NCBI RefSeq assembly: GCF_927798095.1
Contig: NZ_CAKMMF010000002.1
Location: forward strand, 125,115 to 189,114
DNA from: Paenibacillus plantiphilus
Lineage (GTDB): Bacteria > Bacillota > Bacilli > Paenibacillales > Paenibacillaceae
Reading direction: 5' to 3'
DNA length: 64,000 nucleotides
Position numbers and translations under genes: made by a program. Under the pieces are notes generated by a model. That model saw nothing but the letters and a program-made list of their open reading frames with translations, was not told the DNA's origin and did no database searches. Below, piece by piece: positions 8,944 through 17,442 of the stretch; positions within the stretch are counted from its first letter, which is position 1, and each line of letters starts with the position of its first letter.

Positions 8944-9729
8944 TTACACCTCCGGGTCAAGCGGTTCATAATCTTTGCGCAGCGGATGTCCGACCCAATC
9001 GTCAGGCATCATAATACGCCGCATATCGGGATGGCCGGGAAAATCAATGCCCAGCAGATCGAAGATCTCCCGCTCATTCCAGTTGGCGGTTGCCCATATC
9101 GGCGTTGCGGAAGCAATTGACGGCGTCTCCCGATCTGTCTTCACCTTCATTGCATAATCCTGCTTGCTCTGAAGTGATACGAGATGATAGACGGCCTCCA
9201 TATGCGTTTCGTAATCAACGCCTGTAACGTTGCGCAAATAATCGCAATCCAGCGTGGGATGCGTCTTCATCAATTGAGCTACCTCGCTCCAACAGTCGCC
9301 TTTAACTACAATGACAGGCATATGAGCGTTCATTTCATTTATGTAAGCTTCTTCAACAGCATCCTCTGAGACTAGCGACCGAATAAGCGCAACAGTTTCA
9401 TCCAGCAGCGGCTGCTTCGGAGACGGCGTCTTCGGTTCCTCAGGAGCCGCCTCGCTCTCGGCTTTCGCCTTGGCTGCAGCTCGCGCCTCACGCGCTTCAG
9501 CAGCTGCCTTCAGCTTCGCTTCGCGCTCGGGGTCAACCGCTGGAGCAGCGGTGGTCTCGGCAACGATTGACGGCTCGGCCGAAATGCTCACCTCAGCTTG
9601 TTCTGCTGAAGAAGCTGGTTTGTTCTGTTCTGTGTTCTGTTCTGTGTTCTGTTCTGTGTTCTGTTCTGTGTTCTGTTCTGTGTTCTGTTCTGTGTTCTGT
9701 TCTTTGTTCTGTTCCTCGTTCTCGCTCAT
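8944..9729 (-). CDS. nuoC: NADH-quinone oxidoreductase subunit C with repetitive N-terminal extension
   Basis: Peripheral 30-kDa-type subunit of complex I. The conserved core is the C-terminal part (residues about 110-261), with the family signature [20 protein letters not shown] followed by [16 protein letters not shown]. It is preceded by about 105 residues that are not part of the core: eight tandem E-Q-N-(T/K) units (residues 6-37), then an Ala/Glu/Lys-rich, probably helical or disordered linker. Acidic or Ala-rich N-terminal extensions occur in NuoC of some Paenibacillaceae, but the perfect tetrapeptide array is unusual. The ATG overlaps the nuoB stop by 4 bases. Confidence 0.93.
   Translation of the reverse strand: MSENEEQNKEQNTEQNTEQNTEQNTEQNTEQNTEQNKPASSAEQAEVSISAEPSIVAETTAAPAVDPEREAKLKAAAEAREARAAAKAKAESEAAPEEPKTPSPKQPLLDETVALIRSLVSEDAVEEAYINEMNAHMPVIVVKGDCWSEVAQLMKTHPTLDCDYLRNVTGVDYETHMEAVYHLVSLQSKQDYAMKVKTDRETPSIASATPIWATANWNEREIFDLLGIDFPGHPDMRRIMMPDDWVGHPLRKDYEPLDPEV
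9619..9714. repeat. 12-bp tandem repeat (8 units) inside nuoC
   Basis: Eight near-identical 12-base units encode E-Q-N-T or E-Q-N-K on the minus strand. Unit length is a multiple of three, so gain or loss of units would change the length of the NuoC extension without shifting the frame. Confidence 0.95.
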
Positions 9730-10244
9730 CGGCCTGTCACCCGCTTCCCGGTCTTCGCTTCATAGCGAATTTTCTCCTGGAGCTTGTTAATGCCGTAGAT
9801 AAGAGCAGCCGGATTGGGCGGGCAGCCTGGTATATAGACATCAACCGGAACAATCTGATCGACGCCCTTCATGACGGCGTAAGATTTCACATACGGGCCG
9901 CCAGCAGTGGCGCAGGATCCCATCGCAATGACCCATTTGGGTTCTGGCATTTGATCGTACAGCCTTCTCAGCAACGGCCCCATCTTCTTCGTTACAGTTC
10001 CGGCGACAATCATAACATCAGATTGACGCGGGGAGGTACGGAATATGACGCCAAATCGGTCAAGATCGTAATGAGACGCGCCTGTGCCCATCATTTCAAT
10101 TGCGCAGCAGGCAAGCCCGAACGTTAACGGCCATAAGGAGTTGCTGCGCGCCCATGCTTTGAGCTCATCCAGTGTGCCCATAAAAACATTGCGCTCCAAC
10201 TCGCGTCGCTCTTCAGGAGTAATCTTCTCTAGATTGAATTCCAT
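9726..10244 (-). CDS. nuoB: NADH-quinone oxidoreductase subunit B
   Basis: Peripheral subunit that binds the last [4Fe-4S] cluster (N2), which reduces quinone. The adjacent cysteine pair of the cluster is in [10 protein letters not shown], with further ligand cysteines in [10 protein letters not shown] and [13 protein letters not shown]. 172 aa, normal length. The gene overlaps nuoA by 16 bases and nuoC by 4 bases. Confidence 0.95.
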   Translation of the reverse strand: MEFNLEKITPEERRELERNVFMGTLDELKAWARSNSLWPLTFGLACCAIEMMGTGASHYDLDRFGVIFRTSPRQSDVMIVAGTVTKKMGPLLRRLYDQMPEPKWVIAMGSCATAGGPYVKSYAVMKGVDQIVPVDVYIPGCPPNPAALIYGINKLQEKIRYEAKTGKRVTGR

Positions 10245-10600
10245 GTAAGCACCTTCTTCTTCCAGGCATAGATAAGACCGATCAGCAGCAGACTGACGAA
10301 GATCGCCATCTCTACAAGCACAAAAAGACCGAGCTGATTATACGCCACGGCCCAAGGGTATAGGAAAACAGTTTCGATATCAAATATGACGAACATCAGC
10401 GCAAATAAATAGTAGCGTACGTTAAAACGCACTTGACCTTCTCCTACTGGCTCGTTCCCGCTTTCATAGGTGGTCTTCTTCTCTTCATTCGGCTTATGAG
10501 GCCGAAGCATCCGTCCGAATGTCAGAGCTACCACCGGGAGCAGAATACCCAGTACAATGAAGATCGCAACAATGACATAATTATTAATGTACTTCTCCAC
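10229..10600 (-). CDS. nuoA: NADH-quinone oxidoreductase subunit A
   Basis: Small membrane subunit of complex I with three helices (123 aa). The loop between the first two helices has the family pattern [11 protein letters not shown](V), and the segment [23 protein letters not shown] contains the conserved acidic residues. The start is a GTG at 10600, 7-8 bases after an AAGGAGG ribosome site. It is the first gene of the 11-gene nuo operon (A-B-C-D-H-I-J-K-L-M-N). Confidence 0.95.
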   Translation of the reverse strand: MEKYINNYVIVAIFIVLGILLPVVALTFGRMLRPHKPNEEKKTTYESGNEPVGEGQVRFNVRYYLFALMFVIFDIETVFLYPWAVAYNQLGLFVLVEMAIFVSLLLIGLIYAWKKKVLTWNSI

Positions 10601-10671
10601 ACAATCGCCTCCTTGAGTCGTAATAGGGGCGGGAATAGGAGCCTTCGCGCCTTGGTGAAATTTCCCTCACA

Positions 10672-10700
10672 ATTATAACAAAAGCTGTCACTTGCGTCTA
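10672..10700 (-). promoter_or_regulatory. Promoter of the nuo operon (extended -10)
   Basis: The minus strand shows TAGACG (10695-10700), a 17-base spacer and TATAAT (10672-10677), with TG one base before the -10 box (TGTTATAAT, an extended -10). The leader to the nuoA GTG would be about 65 bases. The perfect -10 and the extension make this a convincing sigma-A promoter. Confidence 0.65.
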
Positions 10701-10830
10701 TGATGTAATTGTATGCGCTTCCTTGTAAAAACAAAGAAATCAGCCGGCATGTATCCTCCTGCATAGAAGAAGGACAAATCCCTAAGTGGACTTGCCCCTC
10801 CTCTCATTCCGTTGCCTGGCATCCCGCAGC

Positions 10831-11304
10831 TTAATTCTTTCTTTTCTCCACTTCCATTAGTCCGATGATTTTGAGCGATTCCAGCTCTTCATCCGTGAAT
10901 CTGGACAGAAGCTCCTCCTGCTCCTCTTTGGACATCCCTTTGGCATTAGTGGCCAGATCCTTAAGCTCGCCGATCGAGAACTTATCCAGAATAAGCTTGA
11001 TGGCTTCATCCTTGTTCTTCACGACCAGTTTTTTGCCTGATGGTGTATTCGGAGTATCTGGGGCCTGGGTATCCCCTCCAATCCCTGATTTCTCAACCGC
11101 ATCCTGAACATCCTCTGCGCTCAAGCTATCCGCCATCAATTGCTGAACCTCGGGATCAGCAAGCAGCTTGTCCACTTCATCGGAATCTATCATTTGCTCA
11201 ACGACTTCATCCATCACTCTATCCGTGACATATTGATAAGCGTACTGGTAACCGAAATAGCCGGCAACGACTAGAATTGAAAGGGCAATAATCCATTTCT
11301 TCAT
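10831..11304 (-). CDS. Hypothetical membrane-anchored, acidic extracytoplasmic protein
   Basis: 157-residue protein with an N-terminal membrane segment (residues about 4-20), followed by a soluble, strongly charged, mostly helical region and a central Pro/Thr/Gly-rich linker (residues about 75-90) between two helical halves. The sequence suggests a signal anchor with the rest outside the cell. A good AGGAGG ribosome site precedes the ATG. I do not recognise the family. It sits between the glycan locus and the nuo operon and reads in the same direction as both, with about 175 bases before it and 230 after it. Confidence 0.75.
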   Translation of the reverse strand: MKKWIIALSILVVAGYFGYQYAYQYVTDRVMDEVVEQMIDSDEVDKLLADPEVQQLMADSLSAEDVQDAVEKSGIGGDTQAPDTPNTPSGKKLVVKNKDEAIKLILDKFSIGELKDLATNAKGMSKEEQEELLSRFTDEELESLKIIGLMEVEKRKN

Positions 11305-11441
11305 AAAGCCGTCCTCCTGCTCATCTTCTCATTCAGACTGGCGCAGTTCCCAGCGAGCGATGCACCGGTGTATGCTTATGGTCAACAACTATCGGCAATG
11401 CTGCATCCCGCAGCATTCCTACTACCCCTACATGCAACGCC

Positions 11442-11471
11442 GCACCGCACGCTGGTAGCCGCGCGCGGTGC
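11442..11471. terminator. GC-rich hairpin after the first glycosyltransferase gene
   Basis: GCACCGC (11442-11448) pairs with GCGGTGC (11465-11471) just after the stop of the gene ending at 11480. There is no clear T-tract, so a rho-independent terminator is only possible. A second hairpin, AATGCTG/CAGCATT, lies close by at about 11397-11417. Confidence 0.35.
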
Positions 11472-11479
11472 GATACTTG

Positions 11480-12448
11480 TTATTGCTCTCTGGCTGCTCC
11501 GCCTGTCATCGCCGTGATCTTGCTCCATATGCGAGGGTGCATGCTGAACTTCACACAAAGCGCGTTCGGGAGCTTGCGATGACGCTTGCCCAATTGATAT
11601 CCGATGAATTTCATCCCAGACTCGGCAATAAGCCTTGGCATCCATAGCCATAGACGCTGCTGATGCAATGATTTCAGCTGATTGCGAATCAGCTTCATCC
11701 CTTCCTTGCCTACAGCCGAGTATTGGAATACCCAGTCATTGTTGCGCATGGACACCCCGTTATCGAAAAATCGCCGGAACTGCTGCATCAGCGAATAGTT
11801 GTGAGAATGAATGACCTGCGCCTGTGCCGCATAGATGACCGTATAGCCTTGAAGGATGCATTTGGCTGCCAGGAACAGGTCTTCATTGAAGATAACCGGC
11901 TCTGGAAACCGTCCTGCTTCAACAAATGCCTCCTTGCGAATGGCCGCACAAACATTGGAGCAGAAGAACGTTTTAATGCCAAGCTTGGGCAGATCCGACT
12001 TGTCCTTGCTGGCTGCTATATCCGGATAGTTGTATTCCCGCATCATCCGCTCTAGAATCGTTGCATCCGCTCTTGCCAGCTGCCTGCCATACGAGCAGGC
12101 AACCTTCTCATCCTGCAGTGGGCGAGTCAATTCGAAAAGCATGCTCGAATCCGCTGGCATGGCGTCCTGCGTCATAAAGACGAGGATGTCTCCCCCTGCC
12201 AATCCGGCAGCATAATTGCGAGTGCCGCCATGATCGAATTCACTTTGCAGCACCGTGAACACACGCGCTCCGCATTGTCTTGCAGTCTCCGCCGTGCCAT
12301 CAGACGAGGATGAGTCAACGACAATGATTTCATAAGGCTGAAGGGTTTGTCCCTGCAAGCGAGCCAGCAGCCCCCTCAAGCCCGATCCTGCATTGTAAGT
12401 TGGAATAATAACCGAAATACGAGGCGATACTGTATCATTAGTAGGCAT
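11480..12448 (-). CDS. GT2 glycosyltransferase, rhamnosyltransferase-like
   Basis: Cytoplasmic inverting GT-A glycosyltransferase (322 aa). The N-terminus has the usual VIIPTYNAG and VVDSSSSDGT motifs; residues about 70-80 show EFDHGGTRN, a motif shared with dTDP-rhamnose-using enzymes of Gram-positive cell-wall polysaccharide pathways; the DxD-like metal site appears as TQDA. It overlaps the initiating transferase gene by 11 bases, so the two are translated together. The likely role is adding a rhamnose to the lipid-linked starter sugar; the donor is inferred from the motif and from the rml genes nearby. Confidence 0.8.
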   Translation of the reverse strand: MPTNDTVSPRISVIIPTYNAGSGLRGLLARLQGQTLQPYEIIVVDSSSSDGTAETARQCGARVFTVLQSEFDHGGTRNYAAGLAGGDILVFMTQDAMPADSSMLFELTRPLQDEKVACSYGRQLARADATILERMMREYNYPDIAASKDKSDLPKLGIKTFFCSNVCAAIRKEAFVEAGRFPEPVIFNEDLFLAAKCILQGYTVIYAAQAQVIHSHNYSLMQQFRRFFDNGVSMRNNDWVFQYSAVGKEGMKLIRNQLKSLHQQRLWLWMPRLIAESGMKFIGYQLGKRHRKLPNALCVKFSMHPRIWSKITAMTGGAAREQ

Positions 12449-13844
12449 TTTTATTCATTAAACCTTTCGCTATTGTCTTCACAATAATTCGCAAGTCGAA
12501 CAGGAAGGTCCAGTTTTCAATATAGAAAATATCATGATTGATCCGATCCTCAATCGAGGTATCACCGCGAAGACCGTTCGTTTGCGCCCATCCCGTGATG
12601 CCGGGTCGAATATGATGCTTGATCATATACTTGGGAATCTCTTCTTTGAACTGTTCCACGAAATACGGGCGCTCGGGCCGCGGACCTACAACGCTCATAT
12701 GACCTGCCAGCACATTGAAGAACTGTGGCAGCTCGTCGATGCTCGTCTTGCGCAGCAATGAGCCAAACCATGTTCGGCGCGGATCATTCTCGACCGTCCA
12801 CTGCGTATCCGCTGTACTCGGATCAGAAACATGCATTGACCTGAATTTGTACATATGGAAGTTGCGACGGTCAAGCCCCATACGCTCTTGCTTGAAGAGG
12901 ACCGGTCCTGGAGAGGTGAGCTTGATTCCAATCCAGACAGCAAGCATGACCGGTGAAGTCAGAATAATTGCTACGAGCGAGAAGCCAATATCGAATGCCC
13001 GTTTGAGAAGCCTGTTGCTCAGCTCATCGAGCGGAATATCCCTTACATTAATCATCGGAAGACCAGCGAAATTGTCGAAGAACGGCCGGGCTGGCAGAAG
13101 ATCGAAGAAATCAGGAATAATTAACGTTTTGACGCCAGTCCGCTCGCATTTATCAATAATTCGGGCATACTTCTTATGCGCCTTCAGCGGCAGCGCGATG
13201 ATCACTTCGTCGATCATAAATTTCTCAAGCGTATCGTCCAGATCGTCGATCGTGCCGATGATTGGCTTCATATGGCTGTTCTCCTGCTCATGGGTCGACT
13301 GGAAATCATCCAGAAAACCAATAACCTCGTAACCCAGCTCAGGGTGCTGCATCAAATTATTATAGAAGCTCCGGCCAACTGAGCCCGCGCCAAGAATCAA
13401 TACATAACGTTTGTTGAAGCCCTTGCGGCGAAGACGGGAGAGCACCCGCTTCACAATATATCGATAAGCGATCATACCCACTACGTTCGCAATCAGGAAA
13501 ATCGCCAAAAACTCACGCGAAATATGAACTTCCTTCGAAATGAATAGAATGCTGAGCAAGCCCAGAAAGCTCAGACCGTGCACTTGCAATATTTTCAGAA
13601 TGTCGTAGGAAGGACTTTTCCGCCGTCTTGGAGCGTAGAACCTCACATAGAAACCGATTAATATCGCGGCAAAGGAGTAGATCGTCCCCCAGAGAAGATA
13701 GTTTTTGAGAGGAAGTGTGTTATAGTGCGACATCAGTCCGCTGCCAAACTTCAACCAGTACGAAAATAAGAACATCAAAAGAGTGCACAGCAGATCCGAT
13801 AACACATATATTTGGGTCAGAAATCGTTGATTTTGTCGGATCAC
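12438..13844 (-). CDS. Undecaprenyl-phosphate sugar-1-phosphate transferase (WsaP/WbaP family)
   Basis: Initiating enzyme of surface glycan assembly: moves a hexose-1-phosphate (glucose or galactose) from its UDP carrier to undecaprenyl phosphate. Four N-terminal membrane helices (residues about 10-130), a Rossmann-like central region with LILGAGSVGRS (about 150-160), a further membrane segment, and the C-terminal catalytic domain with FKQERMG, MYKFRSM and GHMSVVGPRPERP. The start is a GTG at 13844 with AGGAG ten bases upstream. UDP-sugar supply could come from the galU and GalE-like genes at 35.5-37.4 kb. The exact sugar cannot be read from the sequence; in the P. alvei and Geobacillus S-layer systems the homologue (WsfP, WsaP) transfers galactose-1-phosphate. 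Confidence 0.9.
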   Translation of the reverse strand: MIRQNQRFLTQIYVLSDLLCTLLMFLFSYWLKFGSGLMSHYNTLPLKNYLLWGTIYSFAAILIGFYVRFYAPRRRKSPSYDILKILQVHGLSFLGLLSILFISKEVHISREFLAIFLIANVVGMIAYRYIVKRVLSRLRRKGFNKRYVLILGAGSVGRSFYNNLMQHPELGYEVIGFLDDFQSTHEQENSHMKPIIGTIDDLDDTLEKFMIDEVIIALPLKAHKKYARIIDKCERTGVKTLIIPDFFDLLPARPFFDNFAGLPMINVRDIPLDELSNRLLKRAFDIGFSLVAIILTSPVMLAVWIGIKLTSPGPVLFKQERMGLDRRNFHMYKFRSMHVSDPSTADTQWTVENDPRRTWFGSLLRKTSIDELPQFFNVLAGHMSVVGPRPERPYFVEQFKEEIPKYMIKHHIRPGITGWAQTNGLRGDTSIEDRINHDIFYIENWTFLFDLRIIVKTIAKGLMNKNAY

Positions 13845-13901
13845 AGTTATTTCACTCCTTGCTATACCTTATTTTCGAAGTCGAATCTATCAATATTGTA
13901 T

Positions 13902-13928
13902 CAAAAAAAGAAGAGGGAACCAACCCTC
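13902..13928 (-). terminator. Rho-independent terminator within the glycan locus
   Basis: GAGGG/CCCTC stem (13913-13917 with 13924-13928) followed on the minus strand by a T-rich run (A-tract at 13903-13909). It lies directly after the gene ending at 13936 and would close the large upstream transcript before the initiating-transferase gene. Confidence 0.65.
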
Positions 13929-13935
13929 AGCACTG

Positions 13936-14889
13936 TTAACTTCTTGCTTTTTTGCTCGAAATTTGATTCTTCAGCGTCCGTCTCTGTCTTAATAGACGAG
14001 GGAACGCCCGAATAAGTTCCACCCAGCACTTCAATAATCCCGGTTCAAAAATGATCAGATAGCCGATTTGCAGTAACTCCAGCCCCAGCAAGCGAGGCAA
14101 TGCAAGCAGAAGCTTCCCACCGCCCGGCTCATTCTTCACGATCATGAACAAGCGGTTGCGGTAGGATATCCGCCGCAGAAACAGCGGAACTTGCTTCCGG
14201 CCCCTGCGTCCCGTATATTTCCAGCCGCGCTCATGAACAGCTGTTGCTTCTGCGACATAATAGGATTGCCAGCCCAACTGCCGAGCCCGCCAGGCGACAT
14301 CGACATCTTCTTTGTATGCAAAGAAGGCCTCATCATAGAACTGTCCATCCATACTGATGTCGGCAATCATCCTGCGCGCATATACAGAGGCAGCGCCGGA
14401 TACGCCGAACACATCCCCAGACAGCTGCCACTCGGAAACCTGCTCGCCAGCTCCGCGATCCCATGCCTTGCGAGAGCTCCCCATCTCGATACCGGTACTG
14501 TCGATGACGTTTCGATCAGAGGCGAGTATGAGCTGCCCTGTTGCGCTTCCTGTACGGGGATGAAGCTCCATATGATTGATGATGCGTGTCAGGTAGTCGG
14601 GGTGAAGCTCAACATCGGGGTTCAAGACAAGAACGTAGTCCGATTCCGTATGGCCTATCGCTTGATTCTGACCGCCTGCGAACCCATTATTGACTTCATT
14701 GGCGACCAGTTGAACAGGGCTGTCAAAGCGCCGTACAACGTCGCACGTGCCATCTGAAGAAGCGTTATCGACTACAATTATCCGCTCAATCGGATACAAC
14801 TGCCGAAGAACAGCCTGCAAGCACCGCTCTATATCTGACTCACTGTTATAGGTTACGATGCATACGCTCGCAGTCGCTGTTCGATTCAT
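13936..14889 (-). CDS. GT2 glycosyltransferase, WbbL-like rhamnosyltransferase
   Basis: 317-residue GT-A enzyme. Motifs: CIVTYNSESDIERCL at the N-terminus, VVDNASSDGT, NNGFAGGQNQAI, and NPDVEL as the metal-binding DxD variant, then ED at residues near 210 (FFAYKEDVDVAWRAR). This pattern is typical of bacterial dTDP-rhamnosyltransferases of the WbbL/RfbF type. The C-terminal part has a hydrophobic, membrane-associating stretch. The gene follows rmlD by 6 bases and is likely co-transcribed with the dTDP-rhamnose genes. Confidence 0.85.
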   Translation of the reverse strand: MNRTATASVCIVTYNSESDIERCLQAVLRQLYPIERIIVVDNASSDGTCDVVRRFDSPVQLVANEVNNGFAGGQNQAIGHTESDYVLVLNPDVELHPDYLTRIINHMELHPRTGSATGQLILASDRNVIDSTGIEMGSSRKAWDRGAGEQVSEWQLSGDVFGVSGAASVYARRMIADISMDGQFYDEAFFAYKEDVDVAWRARQLGWQSYYVAEATAVHERGWKYTGRRGRKQVPLFLRRISYRNRLFMIVKNEPGGGKLLLALPRLLGLELLQIGYLIIFEPGLLKCWVELIRAFPRLLRQRRTLKNQISSKKARS

Positions 14890-14895
14890 GGGTTA

Positions 14896-15744
14896 TCATC
14901 CTTTTAAATAATGAATAAGTGCGTCCCGCCAGTGTCTTAGCTCTTGGAGACCGTTGGTCCGGATCGCTGAATGATCCATAACCGAATAGGCCGGTCTTGG
15001 CGCAGGACGCGGAAATTCTTCTGTTGTACATGGCTCCAGCTGTATCTTCGTCAAACCGCTTTCCTCGAAAATCGCCTGTGCGAATTCAAACCATGAGCAT
15101 GTCCCTGTATTGGAGGCATGATAAATGCCGTAATAGTCCGTTTGAGTAAGCTCCAATAAAAAGAGAGCGAGATCAAGCGTATAGGTTGGCGAGCCGATCT
15201 GATCGTGAACGATTTTCAGGGAATCGCGTTCGCTGGCAAGCTTGAGCATCGTTTGCACAAAATTATTGCCGTACTTGCCGTATACCCAAGAGGTTCTGAC
15301 GATAAAGTAACGATCGTGCAGACTGGCTACCGCCTGTTCCCCCGCCAGCTTGGACTTGCCATAAACTGTTCTCGGATTCGTATGGTCTATTTCGTTAAAA
15401 GGTGTGTCCCCTGTTCCGTCAAACACGTAATCGGTGCTTATATAACACAGCTTCGCCCCGACCTCTCTCGCAGCAACCGCCACATTGCGCGTTCCTACGG
15501 CATTAACGCGAAAAGCCTCATCCGGTTCGGACTCGGCCTTATCGACAGCAGTATAGGCAGCGCAATGAATGACAATATGTGGATTGTGACTGGTAAAGAC
15601 GGCGCGGCATTGTTCCAGATTCGTAATATCCAGAGTATTGCGGCCGCAGCCGCGAATATCAAAGCCAAGCAAGGACAGGCTTGCAAGTTCCCGTCCCAAT
15701 TGCCCGTTGCCGCCAGTAACAAGAACTCGCGTGGTATTCATCAT
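14896..15744 (-). CDS. rmlD: dTDP-4-dehydrorhamnose reductase
   Basis: Last step of dTDP-L-rhamnose synthesis: NAD(P)H-dependent reduction of the 4-keto group. Extended SDR fold with GGNGQLGREL near residue 11, the catalytic YxxxK in RTVYGKSKLAGE, and the S/T in CYISTDYVFDG. 282 aa, the normal length. The start overlaps the rmlB stop by 4 bases. Confidence 0.95.
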   Translation of the reverse strand: MMNTTRVLVTGGNGQLGRELASLSLLGFDIRGCGRNTLDITNLEQCRAVFTSHNPHIVIHCAAYTAVDKAESEPDEAFRVNAVGTRNVAVAAREVGAKLCYISTDYVFDGTGDTPFNEIDHTNPRTVYGKSKLAGEQAVASLHDRYFIVRTSWVYGKYGNNFVQTMLKLASERDSLKIVHDQIGSPTYTLDLALFLLELTQTDYYGIYHASNTGTCSWFEFAQAIFEESGLTKIQLEPCTTEEFPRPAPRPAYSVMDHSAIRTNGLQELRHWRDALIHYLKG

Positions 15745-16763
15745 GAATTCGTACCCAAGCGTTCACCGTACTGTGTTGCATAGTATTGCTGATAGCTTCC
15801 GGAGAGAACCTGCTCCATCCACTCCTTATTGCTAAGGTACCAGCGGATTGTCTCTTTTATGCCATTCTCATAATCATATTTGGGCGACCAGCCCAGCTCA
15901 TTGCGGATTTTGTCCGCATCAATCGCGTAACGGCGGTCATGTCCTAGACGGTCTGTCACGTAGGAGATAAGCGATTCCGGCTTATTCAGCTCAGCCAGAA
16001 TAGTACGGACAACTTGAAGATTGTTGCGTTCGTTGTTGCCGCCCACATTATAGACTTCTCCTGAAACACCCTTATGCAATACAAGATCGATGGCGCTGCA
16101 ATGGTCTTCGACATACAACCAATCGCGGACATTCAGTCCATCCCCATAGACAGGAAGCGGCTTATCATTCAGCGCGTTCTGGATCATAAGCGGAATAAGC
16201 TTCTCCGGGAATTGGTACGGTCCATAGTTATTGGAGCAGCGCGTTATATTGACGTTCATGCCGAATGTCTCATGATAGGCCCGTACAAGCAGATCCGCGC
16301 CAGCTTTGCTAGCCGAATATGGACTGTTGGCGGCCAGCGGCGTTTCTTCTGTGAAAAGGCCTGTTTCGCCAAGAGTGCCGTATACTTCATCCGTGGACAC
16401 TTGAACGAACTTGGAAACCTTATACTGCTTGGCCAGATCCAGCAGCGTTTGAGTGCCCATAATATTCGTACGAACGAAGATATCGGGATGCAGAATGCTG
16501 CGGTCGACATGAGACTCTGCCGCAAAGTTGATAACGGCGTCGACTCCATCATCGAACAATGGCTCCATTTCCGCTCGGTCCGCAATGTCAGCCTTTGCAA
16601 AGCGGTAATTCGGATTTCCCTCTACAGAGCGCAGGTTCTCCAGATTGCCCGCATAAGTAAGCGCGTCAACATTGACGAGCTGATACTCCGGGTACTTCTT
16701 CGCCATATAAAGTACAAAGTTGCTTCCTATAAATCCGGCGCCGCCGGTAATTAATAATTTCAT
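15741..16763 (-). CDS. rmlB: dTDP-glucose 4,6-dehydratase
   Basis: Second step of dTDP-L-rhamnose synthesis (dTDP-glucose to the 4-keto-6-deoxy sugar). Rossmann motif GGAGFIGSNF at the start, AESHVDRSI, STDEVYG with the catalytic D-E pair, and YSASKAGADLLVRA with YxxxK. The ATG at 16763 is preferred because GGTGAG lies about nine bases upstream; the earlier in-frame ATG at 16784 lacks a ribosome site and would overlap the end of rmlC. 340 aa. Confidence 0.95.
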   Translation of the reverse strand: MKLLITGGAGFIGSNFVLYMAKKYPEYQLVNVDALTYAGNLENLRSVEGNPNYRFAKADIADRAEMEPLFDDGVDAVINFAAESHVDRSILHPDIFVRTNIMGTQTLLDLAKQYKVSKFVQVSTDEVYGTLGETGLFTEETPLAANSPYSASKAGADLLVRAYHETFGMNVNITRCSNNYGPYQFPEKLIPLMIQNALNDKPLPVYGDGLNVRDWLYVEDHCSAIDLVLHKGVSGEVYNVGGNNERNNLQVVRTILAELNKPESLISYVTDRLGHDRRYAIDADKIRNELGWSPKYDYENGIKETIRWYLSNKEWMEQVLSGSYQQYYATQYGERLGTNS

Positions 16764-16773
16764 TGGCTTAATC

Positions 16774-17331
16774 TCACCTTTCATAGAGAAAGTTCATCTC
16801 CGCGTCAGCAAGCAAGGGATGTTTTGTGTCTTTCTCGGAAAGAATAGGTTGACTTGTCGGCCAATCAATATTTAATTCCGGATCATTCCAAGCAATGCCC
16901 CGATCATGTTCCGGTGAATATAAATTGTCCACTTTGTATTGCACCTCACAGTTGGGTACAAGCGTACAAAACCCATGAGCAAATCCTTGCGGCACGAGAA
17001 GCTGATGTTTATTGGCTGCACTTAGAATAAAACCTTGCCATTGACTGAATGTAGGCGAGCCTTTGCGAATATCAACCACTACGTCGAAAATGGCCCCGCT
17101 TGTCACTCTGACAAGCTTGGTCTGTGCATGGGGACTAGACTGATAATGAAGCCCTCGTAAAACACCAGCTTCTTGAGAAAAGGAATGATTATCTTGAATG
17201 AAAGTATGATTAATACTGTTATCTAAAAAGGCCGCTTCGTTATAACTTTCAAAGAAAAAACCTCTACAATCACCATACACAGTAGGTTTAATTAGTTTAA
17301 CACCATGAAGGTTTGTCTGTAAAACTTCCAT
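16774..17331 (-). CDS. rmlC: dTDP-4-dehydrorhamnose 3,5-epimerase
   Basis: Third step of dTDP-L-rhamnose synthesis. A cupin fold of 185 residues from the ATG at 17331, which has a GGGTGA ribosome site; a longer reading frame adds 19 unlikely residues. Signatures: GDCRGFFFESYN, FIQDNHSFS, GVLRGLHYQ with the catalytic histidine, VVVDIRKGSPTF, and the active-site tyrosine region EVQYKVDNLYSPEHDRGI. It stands 112 bases after the membrane glycosyltransferase gene. Confidence 0.95.
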   Translation of the reverse strand: MEVLQTNLHGVKLIKPTVYGDCRGFFFESYNEAAFLDNSINHTFIQDNHSFSQEAGVLRGLHYQSSPHAQTKLVRVTSGAIFDVVVDIRKGSPTFSQWQGFILSAANKHQLLVPQGFAHGFCTLVPNCEVQYKVDNLYSPEHDRGIAWNDPELNIDWPTSQPILSEKDTKHPLLADAEMNFLYER

Positions 17332-17442
17332 GAAATCACCCGCTCTTGTTAACTTTATATTTACACTTAGACTTATTATATTGAACAATATTCAGTATGG
17401 TGTTCCTTCTGCGAACTTTTCGCTCAATTAATAAGTTAGCGT

